This document shows positions 48,749 through 56,875 of a stretch of DNA of 64,000 bases, piece after piece. Origin of the DNA: Virgibacillus ihumii. Lineage in GTDB: Bacteria > Bacillota > Bacilli > Bacillales > Amphibacillaceae. Location: the NCBI RefSeq assembly GCF_902726655.1, contig NZ_CACVAN010000001.1, positions 2,976,001 to 3,040,000 on the forward strand. The letters run 5' to 3'. A model generated the notes under the pieces. That model saw nothing but the letters and a program-made list of their open reading frames with translations, was not told the DNA's origin and made no database searches. Every line of letters begins with the position of its first letter. Position 1 is the first letter of the stretch. Both the position numbers and the translations under genes were made by a program.

Positions 48749-49942
48749 CTAATTATTTGTGACGGCAAAGTCATCAAAATTGGCTTGCTCATTTCTAATC
48801 AAATTCATTTTGGCTAAAATCATAAGCCCGAGAACATTCAGTTTTTCCATATCTTCCGGGTAAAATAAATCAATGGGGCGCCCTCTGTCTTTCCAAGTGA
48901 TTGCTGCTTCCTGGATTTGTCGTTGTGCAATGTCCGCTGCACCGCCGACGGCAATGTATCGGGAAGCTTCCTTAATTTCACTTGAACTGCTGCGTGTACG
49001 GTCAAAGTGCTCAAGGTATTTGGTTGCCATTGCTCTCAGCTGCGGGATGATATATTTACTTATGTCTTTTTTGACACCAGCAAATGGTTCGACATACCAT
49101 TCTGATTGTCCAGCGGCCAGTTTCTCTTCCAGTTCCGATCTGGAGTCAAATTTGTAAAGTTCGTGTTTGCTCACTTTTTGAATGATTTTATCTAGAAACT
49201 GATTAATGCCAAATGGCTCTCCTTCAATGGATGCAACAGGTTTATTATTTTTTATTCCTACAAAGTCAACAGAATCCCCGCCTAAATCGCCGATAATTAT
49301 ACCTTTTGCCGAATCCTGGACAAGTGTATCATCCTTAATCAGGAGTGAGTCCTGATCGCGCGTCATACCCAGGTAAGCACAAGCTCCTTCAGCACCAATA
49401 ATCACATCTTGAATTGTCAGGTTAACAACAACTTCTTTCGGTTCGCCGATACCGGGAACTTTATGAAATATGACAGTATGTTTTCCGGTTAACTTTTCCT
49501 TGAAATCATTCTTTTTTTCCTTATATTGTGTAGTTGGCAGTGATACAGCCATTTGATTGATTTCATAATCCAGCTCGATTTCATCAATTGGATTACTTGA
49601 TAATGCATGAAAAGCTGCCATTGCAAAAAGCAATGTAAACGTACGTGGCTCATCTGCTTTTTGATTATTAAATGAAGTCAGGCTGACATTTTTTTGTTTC
49701 GTTGCCGCTTTCCCGATATAATAAATTTCCCGCTTATCAAGTACTGCAGGGCTTTTAACTTCTACAATCAGATTATCTTCAAGTTCAATATCTTCATCAT
49801 CATAAGGCATTTCGTAAAACTCCCGGTCAAATAACGCAATTGCATTAGGTATTTGATATTCGGACAATTCCCCCTTATCTGATGTAATTGCTTTATACCA
49901 GCTGTTACCGATGTCTACAGCAAGAATATTATTCCGGTCCAT
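48749..49942 (-). CDS. Actin-like ATPase of the ParM/StbA family
   Basis: 397 residues starting MDRNNILAVDIGNSWYK at 49942, behind GGAGGTGGAGGATC. Actin-fold motifs: phosphate 1 VDIGNSWYKA (8-17), phosphate 2 GIIIGDLGGDSVDFVG (about 218-233) and adenosine motif YIAVGGAADIA (about 335-345). The spacing and the short connecting segments resemble ParM/Alp-type filament proteins, not MreB, FtsA or Hsp70. Such proteins polymerise with ATP to push plasmids apart or to position complexes. Here it is chromosomal, paired with a small partner and divergent from spore-surface genes. Role unknown. Confidence 0.85.
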   Translation of the reverse strand: MDRNNILAVDIGNSWYKAITSDKGELSEYQIPNAIALFDREFYEMPYDDEDIELEDNLIVEVKSPAVLDKREIYYIGKAATKQKNVSLTSFNNQKADEPRTFTLLFAMAAFHALSSNPIDEIELDYEINQMAVSLPTTQYKEKKNDFKEKLTGKHTVIFHKVPGIGEPKEVVVNLTIQDVIIGAEGACAYLGMTRDQDSLLIKDDTLVQDSAKGIIIGDLGGDSVDFVGIKNNKPVASIEGEPFGINQFLDKIIQKVSKHELYKFDSRSELEEKLAAGQSEWYVEPFAGVKKDISKYIIPQLRAMATKYLEHFDRTRSSSSEIKEASRYIAVGGAADIAQRQIQEAAITWKDRGRPIDLFYPEDMEKLNVLGLMILAKMNLIRNEQANFDDFAVTNN

Positions 49943-50134
49943 GATCCTCCACCTCCAAGATAATCCTATGCAAAATGGAACATAATCTGTGCAAGTACCC
50001 AATTTTATAATTAATAAATTTAAATGATGGATTACTTCTATTAAAAATCCACATTCACACTAATATAATGAACCATTCTTAATAGATATAGCTGCATAGA
50101 ATAAAGTGAGGTTAATTACAAAGGAGGAAATAAA

Positions 50135-50902
50135 TTGAGTAACAAAAATGAACAACAAAATTGTGTAAACCTTAATCAATCAGCATCAACTGAACAGTGT
50201 GAGAATACCCCGGTAGAGCCGGTTGTATCTCCGACTGATAATCCATTAATAAGAGTTCCTGTTAATTTAGGAAATTTCCAGGTGACCAGCAGTCTGGTTG
50301 CGAATATATCCTTTCCGGATCCGGTACTTGAAATTAAAGATATTAAAAAACGGGTGGAAATTGTGCAATGCAGGCTTATGACCCCGCCAGTAACAAATGG
50401 GGAAGACCCATTCAGTGTTGGTCCTTTTCCATTGTTTCTTAAGGGGCATGTGCGCAAAAATATACAGTATGCGTCACCTTGTCCTGGGGATACAGAATGT
50501 GTCTCGTCTGAGTTGAAATCTTTAACCGTAAGAGTTCCTTTCGAGTGTATGACAACGGTAACACTGGAAGAACCGGTTCAGTTGCCTGTGATTAATACAA
50601 GAAATGAATTTGATTTCTTCAGGGCACAAGATTTAGGACCAGGTTTCCCTGAAAAAGATCAATTTTTATCAAGTGACATCTCACAATTTCATCAGTCCAG
50701 TACACAAGCATATAATAATCTTCCATTTTGTGAACTGGTATCCAGCGAAATCCTTGAATGGGATGAATCCACAGACAGGCAGGCATTCGGAACCGGTCCT
50801 GTAGGCGAAGGTTATTTCCACAACATTGTTGAAAAAGTAAACCTTAATCTCACGGTCAGAGTGCTGCAAAATCAAACAGTCAGTCTGGGGGATGAAGCGT
50901 AA
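50135..50902 (+). CDS. Probable spore-surface protein with SPOCS/DUF3794-like module, member 1
   Basis: 255 residues from TTG 50135 behind AAAGGAGG. After a polar 35-residue head comes the shared module: NISFPDPVLEIKDIKKRV, EIVQCRLMTPP, LFLKGHVRKNIQYASP, LKSLTVRVPFECMTTV, FPEKDQFLSSDISQFHQ, LPFCELVSSEILEWDE and the end VNLNLTVRVLQNQTVSL. The block V-x-x-x-Q/T-C-R/K, then F/I-K-G-x-V-R-K-N-I-x-Y, then V-P-F resembles SPOCS (DUF3794) domains of spore-envelope proteins such as SipL, and similar Bacillus proteins carry CsxC-type exosporium names in databases; the name is not verified. No signal peptide. Closest relative in the window is 51180-51995. Confidence 0.7.
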   Translation: MSNKNEQQNCVNLNQSASTEQCENTPVEPVVSPTDNPLIRVPVNLGNFQVTSSLVANISFPDPVLEIKDIKKRVEIVQCRLMTPPVTNGEDPFSVGPFPLFLKGHVRKNIQYASPCPGDTECVSSELKSLTVRVPFECMTTVTLEEPVQLPVINTRNEFDFFRAQDLGPGFPEKDQFLSSDISQFHQSSTQAYNNLPFCELVSSEILEWDESTDRQAFGTGPVGEGYFHNIVEKVNLNLTVRVLQNQTVSLGDEA

Positions 50903-50907
50903 CCATT

Positions 50908-50952
50908 ATACATTATCACCGCTTGTTTGTGGTGATAATGTAATTTTTTTAC
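50908..50952 (+). terminator. Terminator of the first SPOCS-like gene
   Basis: ACATTATCACC-GCTTGTTT-GTGGTGATAATGT then AATTTTTTT. Confidence 0.88.
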
Positions 50953-51179
50953 AGTCGCTGTACAGGCCCTGCAATCTCGGGTTCTGAACGGAAAAAATTT
51001 TGGATATTATTTATATGCATCATTTTTGCGGTGGTTAATCTGCCGCTTTCCTGAAGACCTACTTGGAACTTAAAGATGGGTTAATGTCTAAAGGAACATC
51101 AGAATTCGTGATATCTGCCTATACATGACTGATAAATCTACATATATATAACCCTAGATTGAATTAGGGAGGAATATGA

Positions 51180-51995
51180 ATGTCAGACTCAAAGAAAGTA
51201 CAGGACGAATGTAAAGTAACGTCAAATATAAGCGAATGTAAAAATCGGCCAGTTAAACCGAATGTAAGCATTGGAAAAATCATATCAAGGGTACCAGTAG
51301 TATTAGCTGAAGTTGCCCTGCAGATGAATTTGGATGCAACCATCACGTTTCCGGAGCCTGTGCTGGAAATAAAAGATGTAAAAAAGCAAGTGAATTTGAC
51401 ACAATGCAGATTATTACTGCCAAGCCACAAACTGTTTGTGAAGGGATTTGTCCGTAAAAATATCCAATATGCAAGTCCAAGCAGCGAAATAGAGGCAAAT
51501 ACCACAAAAACAGTAGCATCAGATTTGCATTCTTTCACAGTGGATGTTCCATTTGATTGTGTAACCGAAATAGACGACTTTTTGTCCATGCCGGTAATGC
51601 CGGAAGTGAATAAACGTGAGGAATTCGACTTCGCGGTTTCAAAAGGTTTGCCTGCTGGTTTTCCTGAAAAGGACGAATTGTTGACCAGCGATCTTTCGCA
51701 ATTTCATCAGGAGAGCAGTCAGTTTTATAATGACCTTCCTTTTGGTGAACTGCTTTCCAGTAAAATCATTGAATGGGATGAAGCGGTTGATAGAGTTCCT
51801 TTGCCTAATTCTGTCCCTTTCCACGAAGGTTATTTTACTACAATTGAGGAAAAAATGGTGCTTGATATTTGCTTGAAGGTCCTGCAATCTCAGCAAATCC
51901 GTGTATGCTCGACTACAAATGATCATCATAATGAGCCGTGCGGTGATAATGGCGAAGCAGATTGTACACCCGACTTTGCATCTGAACTGGAATAA
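51180..51995 (+). CDS. Probable spore-surface protein with SPOCS/DUF3794-like module, member 2
   Basis: 271 residues. Same order of blocks as member 1: TITFPEPVLEIKDVKKQVNL, TQCRLLLPSHKLFVKGFVRK followed by NIQYASP, SFTVDVPFDCVTEI, EEFDFAVSKGLPAGFPEKDE, SDLSQFHQESSQFYNDLPFG, SSKIIEWDEAVDR, MVLDICLKVLQSQQIRV. An acidic Cys-containing tail ends the protein (EPCGDNGEADCTPDF). The duplication of members 1 and 2 is local. It is followed 52 bases later by member 3 on the same strand, with GGAGGGGAG between, so they may share a transcript. Confidence 0.7.
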   Translation: MSDSKKVQDECKVTSNISECKNRPVKPNVSIGKIISRVPVVLAEVALQMNLDATITFPEPVLEIKDVKKQVNLTQCRLLLPSHKLFVKGFVRKNIQYASPSSEIEANTTKTVASDLHSFTVDVPFDCVTEIDDFLSMPVMPEVNKREEFDFAVSKGLPAGFPEKDELLTSDLSQFHQESSQFYNDLPFGELLSSKIIEWDEAVDRVPLPNSVPFHEGYFTTIEEKMVLDICLKVLQSQQIRVCSTTNDHHNEPCGDNGEADCTPDFASELE

Positions 51996-52047
51996 ATGCT
52001 TGTTGTAAATTGACTATTGCAATTAATGGAGGGGAGTTTTAGTAGTA

Positions 52048-53442
52048 ATGAAATATGACAGACATTCTTCCGGCAGTAATATCAGGAGCAGAAACAAAAA
52101 AGGAATGTATACTCCCGGCTTTAGCGATAAACGTGATAAGCCTGTATTTTTTCCTCCGCCAAAGGTAGCTGATCGTAAAGTGGATGATATATCGATGAAA
52201 CGTTTTGATGGTACTCACAAAAGGGTTCAAAAGAATACAAATCATACTGAAAGAAGAACAAAGAAGAGACGAAAATCCGGGGAAGAGAAGAATCCTTCCA
52301 GTGAGTTAAATAAAAGCCGAAAAAGATATTCTTCGTCTAGAAGAAAAACTTCAAGAAGCAAACAAAAGAATAAAGATGGGAAGTCATCGATGCCCGGGGA
52401 CAAACAAGATTCTCCAGCCGCCGCACAACCTTTAACCGAGGATAATACATTATCCGGTAATCAAAAAAAACGTTCGCTTACAGATGAGTTTACTTCGATG
52501 CTAAACGAATATACTTTACCGGACGATGAGGTGTCACCTTCATCTGAAAACGGTGGGGTATTAAAACGTGAAAATAATCAAGAATCAGATTCGGGGGCTG
52601 GTCATTCTATCGCTGAAGAAATGTCCGATAATGCGGATGAAAACTTTGCAGCGTATAATTCTGAATCAGACCAAGAGGAAGAAAGCTCTTTAGCAGATGA
52701 GTTTATTTCAATTCTGGAAAGCGAATCATCTACAATTATAGAGGGAAGTCATGACAATGGAGGACTAATTGACAGCAATGGGACCTCTTTAACTGAAGAG
52801 GACGTATCAAATGCAGCGACTGATTCTTCTCAAGAAAGACGTTTAACATCTGAACAAGGTAATGATGAAAGCGATAATCAACATTCTGGTTCAGATAAAG
52901 AAAATGGTACTGTCATGGAAAGAGGTACTGTTGTAAAACTTCCCGTGCTGCTTGCCGAGGTGAACTTTGATATTGATATTATCGAATCGTATGATTTCGT
53001 ATGCCCGGCTGCTAATGTATCAAGGGTAAACTGGTCACTAAAATCATTGGACGTCCGTGCACTGCTTCCATCCAATACTGTTTTCTTTAAGGGAAAACTC
53101 ATTGCCGATGTTGAATATGTGAGTGAAAAAACAACCAAACTTCAGACTATGAAGCTTTTTATTGATTGGAAGAAAACAGTTGACGTAGATTGGTTGGTTA
53201 ATCCTGAAATTGGCAGCAGTTTCAGGAAAGAATTTACGTTTAAATCTTCTGATCAGGAGGTTATCACCCATAATGAGTTTTCACAGTCATTTGCGGATAA
53301 AGTTAAGGAGCAATTGTGCGGTGTTACATTTGTGTGGCATACTGATCCGAATAGCCATGGGGAGGCGGCTGAATTGAATATTGAGGGCAGTGCTCACGTT
53401 TCGGCAAATCTATTACAGCAGCAATATGTTTGTATACAGTGA
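52048..53442 (+). CDS. Large disordered spore-surface candidate with C-terminal SPOCS-like module, member 3
   Basis: 464 residues in three parts. Residues 1-130 are strongly basic and Ser-rich (RRTKKRRKSGEEKN, RKRYSSSRRKTSRSKQKNK). Residues 130-295 are acidic and disordered with two imperfect repeats, LTDEFTSMLNEY and LADEFISILESE. Residues 298-464 carry a divergent copy of the shared module (TVVKLPVLLAEVNFDIDI, SLDVRALLPSNTVFFKGKLI, ADVEYV, ending HVSANLLQQQYVCIQ) with the Lys-Gly but without the usual QCR cysteine. Basic/acidic low-complexity arms plus a sticky domain suggest a scaffold linking coat layers, which is inference. Remotely comparable to CotO-type morphogenetic proteins. Confidence 0.6.
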   Translation: MKYDRHSSGSNIRSRNKKGMYTPGFSDKRDKPVFFPPPKVADRKVDDISMKRFDGTHKRVQKNTNHTERRTKKRRKSGEEKNPSSELNKSRKRYSSSRRKTSRSKQKNKDGKSSMPGDKQDSPAAAQPLTEDNTLSGNQKKRSLTDEFTSMLNEYTLPDDEVSPSSENGGVLKRENNQESDSGAGHSIAEEMSDNADENFAAYNSESDQEEESSLADEFISILESESSTIIEGSHDNGGLIDSNGTSLTEEDVSNAATDSSQERRLTSEQGNDESDNQHSGSDKENGTVMERGTVVKLPVLLAEVNFDIDIIESYDFVCPAANVSRVNWSLKSLDVRALLPSNTVFFKGKLIADVEYVSEKTTKLQTMKLFIDWKKTVDVDWLVNPEIGSSFRKEFTFKSSDQEVITHNEFSQSFADKVKEQLCGVTFVWHTDPNSHGEAAELNIEGSAHVSANLLQQQYVCIQ

Positions 53443-53554
53443 ATTACTCACCACTTAGCTTCGCATGAAATGGAAGCCTCTTACGTGCACGGCGAAAATA
53501 ACTATTCATCTATGGGCGCTCCTGGGCTGCGTTCATTAAAATTTTTAGTTAAAA

Positions 53555-53600
53555 AAATGAAAGGATGTCTCCGTTACAAGAGACACCTTTCATTTTATTT
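53555..53600. terminator. Bidirectional terminator between convergent coat-type genes
   Basis: AATGAAAGGATGTCTC-CGTTACAA-GAGACACCTTTCATT followed by TTATTTT. Confidence 0.87.
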
Positions 53601-53658
53601 TCTGGAAAACATTCATTTTTGCTAAGCATTATCTTCACGTGCTTAATAGACTTCGTTT

Positions 53659-54465
53659 TTAATAACCAGTCATTCTTCTAAACTTGCTGTATACTGATTC
53701 CCAGTTATTTGCAGGTGTTTGCGCGTCAGATGCTGATGATCCATCAGCGCTATCCGAAGTACAATTATTTCCATTTGCAGGTGTTGGCCAAATTTGTTGT
53801 TTTTGAGTTAGTTTAATGACAAGGTTAATATCCAGTTTTTCTGTTATTTTGTTGAAGCGTCCCCAGTTATCAAAGTGTTTGAGCAAATCCAGCTCATTAA
53901 CCAGAGATGCCAGCAGTTTGCACCTTATTGGTTCATTATTAATTTCAAACGTAACGGATCCGAATTCACAACGATCGGCAGCCATTCCGTTGTCAGCGAG
54001 TTCTCTGCGTTGTAATATATTGTCTTTGATACTGAAGTTTATTCCAAAAGGATCATCAACATCATCAGCGAGGTCTATTTGATCAAATGCTGAAAATGGA
54101 ACATCAACACTATAATCTTTCACTACTCCATAGGCATCTTCAACGTATTGAATATTATTGTGGACTATCCCATCTATTAAAATTTTCGCACTGGTTGGAT
54201 TTCCAACAACAGGAATTGCTTTACATTGTGTTAAGGAAACGTTTTTCTCAATGTTTTTGACTGCTCTAGCATACGTGGGCAAATAAATATCAGCCTCGGT
54301 CAACGTTTGAATGAACACATCACCAAGAATAGCTGTTGCTTCTTCGGTATTAGGGGGAGCAAACTGCTCAGAGGCCGTAAACAAGCTTTTTGACTTTACT
54401 TTGTCATTAGCTGGTAGTGGAGGACAATGTTTATGTCCGTTCCCGCAGCCAGTATTCTTCCTCAT
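53659..54465 (-). CDS. Probable spore-surface protein with SPOCS/DUF3794-like module, member 4
   Basis: 268 residues starting MRKNTGCGNGHKHC at 54465 (AAGGAG nine bases upstream; an upstream ATG at 54498 overlaps that site). The shared blocks are IYLPTYARAVKNIEKNVSL, TQCKAIPV, AKILIDGIVHNNIQYVE, DYSVDVPFSAFDQI and the end KLDINLVIKLTQKQQIWP. The N-terminus is Cys/His/Gly-rich, the C-terminus Ser/Asp-rich with SVYSKFRRMTGY. It is transcribed toward members 1-3. A sigma-K-like promoter lies upstream. Confidence 0.7.
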   Translation of the reverse strand: MRKNTGCGNGHKHCPPLPANDKVKSKSLFTASEQFAPPNTEEATAILGDVFIQTLTEADIYLPTYARAVKNIEKNVSLTQCKAIPVVGNPTSAKILIDGIVHNNIQYVEDAYGVVKDYSVDVPFSAFDQIDLADDVDDPFGINFSIKDNILQRRELADNGMAADRCEFGSVTFEINNEPIRCKLLASLVNELDLLKHFDNWGRFNKITEKLDINLVIKLTQKQQIWPTPANGNNCTSDSADGSSASDAQTPANNWESVYSKFRRMTGY

Positions 54466-54534
54466 ATATTTCCACTCCTTAATTGGTTTGTCAGTCAAAA
54501 GCTACATTCAAGACAAGTTTCTTTCGACTCAATA

Positions 54535-54561
54535 TACTTTATGTTGGAACAATTTAAATGT
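54535..54561 (-). promoter_or_regulatory. Candidate sigma-K promoter of SPOCS-like member 4
   Basis: On the minus strand CATAAAGTA (54543-54535) fits CATAnnnTA, with AC 16 bases upstream (54561-54560). Confidence 0.55.
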
Positions 54562-54667
54562 AGTGGACTTGTGTCGTGGGCTTCAACATAAATTACTATA
54601 AACTGGTATAATTATCTCACAGCCGTTAAGCCCGATTACCGGAATGCTTATAAATACTCAAGTGCAT

Positions 54668-54700
54668 GAAAAGACCGGGCTGCGCTCACCCGGTCTTATA
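54668..54700 (-). terminator. Terminator-like stem in the 54562-54869 gap
   Basis: AAGACCGGGTGAGCGCAG then CCCGGTCTTTTC on the minus strand; likely end of transcripts from 54870-55025. Nothing else in this gap looks like a gene. Confidence 0.7.
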
Positions 54701-54869
54701 CATATTATATGGAGATCTCGATTAACAGGAGAACTATATATAGTAACTGTTATATTAATCTGCTTGTTACACGATCATTATTTCGGACAGTCTATACCAG
54801 CATACATTGAAATAGTTTTGATTCGGGACCGTTCTTGCATCCTATTTGGAGGATATAGGAGGTTTTCAT

Positions 54870-55025
54870 CTATTTTATTTTGCCAACTTTTCCACAGCCA
54901 CCGCTGCAGCCGCCCGGTTTTACCTTTATTCTTTTAACATTGGATGAATCTATAACGACAGGTTTTGCAGTTGGTTTTATCTGCCTTTGCCTACTTATTT
55001 GTGTTTTATTATTTCTTGCCTTCAA
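54870..55025 (-). CDS. Small basic Gly/Cys protein, probable spore-associated
   Basis: 51 residues from TTG 55025 with AAAGGAG about nine bases upstream. The peptide is rich in Lys, Arg and Gln (ARNNKTQISRQRQIKPTAKP), then PVVIDSSNVKRIKVK and a C-terminal PGGCSGGCGKVGKIK with a C-x3-C pair. Very basic with a Gly-Cys hook, a composition typical of small coat proteins that become cross-linked. It lies between SPOCS-like member 4 and the JAMM gene on the same strand, 57 bases downstream of the latter. Confidence 0.6.
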   Translation of the reverse strand: MKARNNKTQISRQRQIKPTAKPVVIDSSNVKRIKVKPGGCSGGCGKVGKIK

Positions 55026-55082
55026 AAAGATTCAACTCCTTTCACTGTTTATTATAATGTGAAATACGTAAAAAGGGTTGGG

Positions 55083-55496
55083 CTATGGTAGAGTTTCTAT
55101 TGAAAAGGGGCATTCCTCACAGTCCGAATTTTGGATAGTATAGCATTTTGCTGAAGGGGGGTTTTTTTTATAAGAGATAATCATCATTTTTATATTTGCA
55201 TCAGGATGATGAGCGATATCATAAAAAGAAGGAACAGGTGCTGAAACAGGGTGGGTATGATAGACAGCTATGACTTGTTCCTTCCGGTATTCAATCTTTT
55301 TAATCGTTTCATCAACATTGTCTTTACTTACAAAAAAACGTTTTACAGACTTCCATTCATTCTTTAACTGCCAGATAGAATGCACATGATGATCATTTCC
55401 CGCTAATAACCCACAAGCTTCATTCGGCAAATTCCAGCGTCCATGTTCCAGCATTTCATTGTAGATAGTCTGCGGAATAACTATTTTTTTTAGCAC
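55083..55496 (-). CDS. JAMM/MPN-domain metallopeptidase (Mov34/RadC-like, JAB family)
   Basis: 137 residues from GTG 55496, translationally coupled to the coiled-coil gene before it. The JAMM zinc site is complete: catalytic Glu in LPNEACGLLAG (about 26), then H-x-H-P in AVYHTHPVSAPVPSFYD, with Ser and Asp at the canonical spacing (H-x-H-x10-D). The C-terminus SYKKNPPSAKCYTI, DCEECPF adds three cysteines. Stand-alone bacterial JAB proteins cleave C-terminal tails of ubiquitin-like sulfur carriers or isopeptide bonds. No sulfur carrier gene adjoins, so here it may process or uncross-link coat proteins, which is speculation. Confidence 0.85.
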   Translation of the reverse strand: MLKKIVIPQTIYNEMLEHGRWNLPNEACGLLAGNDHHVHSIWQLKNEWKSVKRFFVSKDNVDETIKKIEYRKEQVIAVYHTHPVSAPVPSFYDIAHHPDANIKMMIISYKKNPPSAKCYTIQNSDCEECPFSIETLP

Positions 55497-55499
55497 ATA

Positions 55500-56585
55500 T
55501 TAACCTTTCCTGAAAAAGGAAAAGAAAGAGTTTGATTCATTTTTGCTGCCTGATTGGTTATCCTCTTCACTGCTATGTTTTTCCTCTTCATTATTATTAT
55601 TTGTGACATCAGCTGCTATATTCCTGTTTTCAGTCTCCGTTTCAGATTGTGGCTGGAATTCCTGATGGTTTTCTTGTGTATTGGGGTTTTCCATGCTGTT
55701 TTCATGTTCTTTCTCTGTATTATTTGTTTCGGTTTCTTCTGTTTCAAATGACGTATTTTTATTGGAGGAATTTGGGTTATTGTTCCTGGAATTTACGGAT
55801 GTACCTTCATTTGCCTCTGCATTGTTTTTCTGTTGTTTATTTTTTGATGTAATGATATTTTTATTTATTTCATATTGGGGGTTTTGATACACTTTTCTTC
55901 CATTAATATTCTGGATGTTACTTTCATTCTGATTAAATGAATTTGTTTGGGTGGATCTTCGTTTGCTTCCTGATACGGGTTTTCCAAAATTTTGGATTGG
56001 TGTCATGTTATTTTTTTTTTTGTTTGATGCCTGCTCGATGTTTTGGGGTGACCGAAGCATGCTTTGCAATCGTCTGAATTCTGATTTTTTCGGGGCAGCA
56101 GATTGTTGCTGTTGCGTATCGGCTTCCGCAGTTTCTGGTTTAAGTTGATCTGTTAACCGTGAAACTTCTTCTTGCAGACCTTTCATTTCATTCTTGTCTG
56201 TTAAACCACTATCCAATTTATGGATAACTTTGTCTACTTTTTCACTAAGTTCAGCAAAACGTATTTGTGCGACTAAATTCATAACTGTATCCATATCCCG
56301 TTTTAGTTCACTTAATGAATCATTAATGGTTTTAATACTCTCGGAAAGATCCTGTTCTTCCCGGCCATACTCTTCCACTGTTTCCTGATAATTTTTTTCC
56401 ATTGACTTCATTTCTCCTTTTAGTTTATGAAACTCGAACTTTAACTCATAAAACTCGCTGTTCGTTTTAAGGTAATTTTCCACCATGTCGCCCAATTTTA
56501 TTGTTTCCAGTATATGCTTGTAGACGTCCAATTCCTGTTCCAGCCTCGTAATTTCTCCCGAGTTATAAAGTTTGTACTGATACAT
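55500..56585 (-). CDS. Coiled-coil protein with long Asn-rich disordered tail
   Basis: 361 residues. The first 150 are predicted coiled coil (heptads through EITRLEQELDVYKHILETIK, FEFHKLKGEMKSMEKN, SDSLSEL-type LSELKRDMDTVMNLVAQIRF, GLQEEVSRLTDQL). A basic middle follows (SEFRRLQSMLRSPQN...KKKNNM...GSKRRSTQ), then about 130 residues dominated by Asn, Glu, Ser and Thr, and a hydrophobic end, SFFSFFRKG, which could insert in a membrane or bind a lattice. No signal peptide. Operon with the JAMM gene. Not a family I know; composition fits a coat-type scaffold. A sigma-K-like box (AATAGTATA) is weakly visible upstream. Confidence 0.65.
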   Translation of the reverse strand: MYQYKLYNSGEITRLEQELDVYKHILETIKLGDMVENYLKTNSEFYELKFEFHKLKGEMKSMEKNYQETVEEYGREEQDLSESIKTINDSLSELKRDMDTVMNLVAQIRFAELSEKVDKVIHKLDSGLTDKNEMKGLQEEVSRLTDQLKPETAEADTQQQQSAAPKKSEFRRLQSMLRSPQNIEQASNKKKNNMTPIQNFGKPVSGSKRRSTQTNSFNQNESNIQNINGRKVYQNPQYEINKNIITSKNKQQKNNAEANEGTSVNSRNNNPNSSNKNTSFETEETETNNTEKEHENSMENPNTQENHQEFQPQSETETENRNIAADVTNNNNEEEKHSSEEDNQSGSKNESNSFFSFFRKG

Positions 56586-56807
56586 TAATATTCACCCTTT
56601 TACAGCACATTAATATACTATTTGTGAAACATCAATTCGTGACAGATGCGCAAGGACTATACAACTAATTTTTACCTCGCTTCAATATATGCGTTGTTAA
56701 TTAAATTTAGGCATAAGAAAGCGTTTGATGTTTAGATCGCACGAGGCGGCATGCTAATGATTTTGCCTAAAATAATAAATATCATAATAATTCCGCTAAA
56801 TCATTAT

Positions 56808-56835
56808 ACGGCTTCATGCATCTTTTCATAGGCTA
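56808..56835 (+). promoter_or_regulatory. Candidate sigma-K promoter, copy B
   Basis: AC (56808-56809), 17 bases, CATAGGCTA (56827-56835). Same spacing and same preceding block TTCCGCTAAATCATTATACG as copy A at 46679. Confidence 0.65.
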
Positions 56836-56875
56836 ACATTGAAAGAATTAATCTTATTCGGAGGTGTTTGCAGAT

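Noticed and set aside
48362-49942. Integrated plasmid around the ParM-like pair
   Set aside because: No replication initiator, conjugation gene, attachment site or insertion sequence nearby; composition does not differ noticeably from neighbours. Kept only as an alternative explanation.
54644-54937. 97-codon plus-strand frame in the gap before the small basic peptide
   Set aside because: It runs through a terminator stem and antisense to the small peptide gene and has no binding site.
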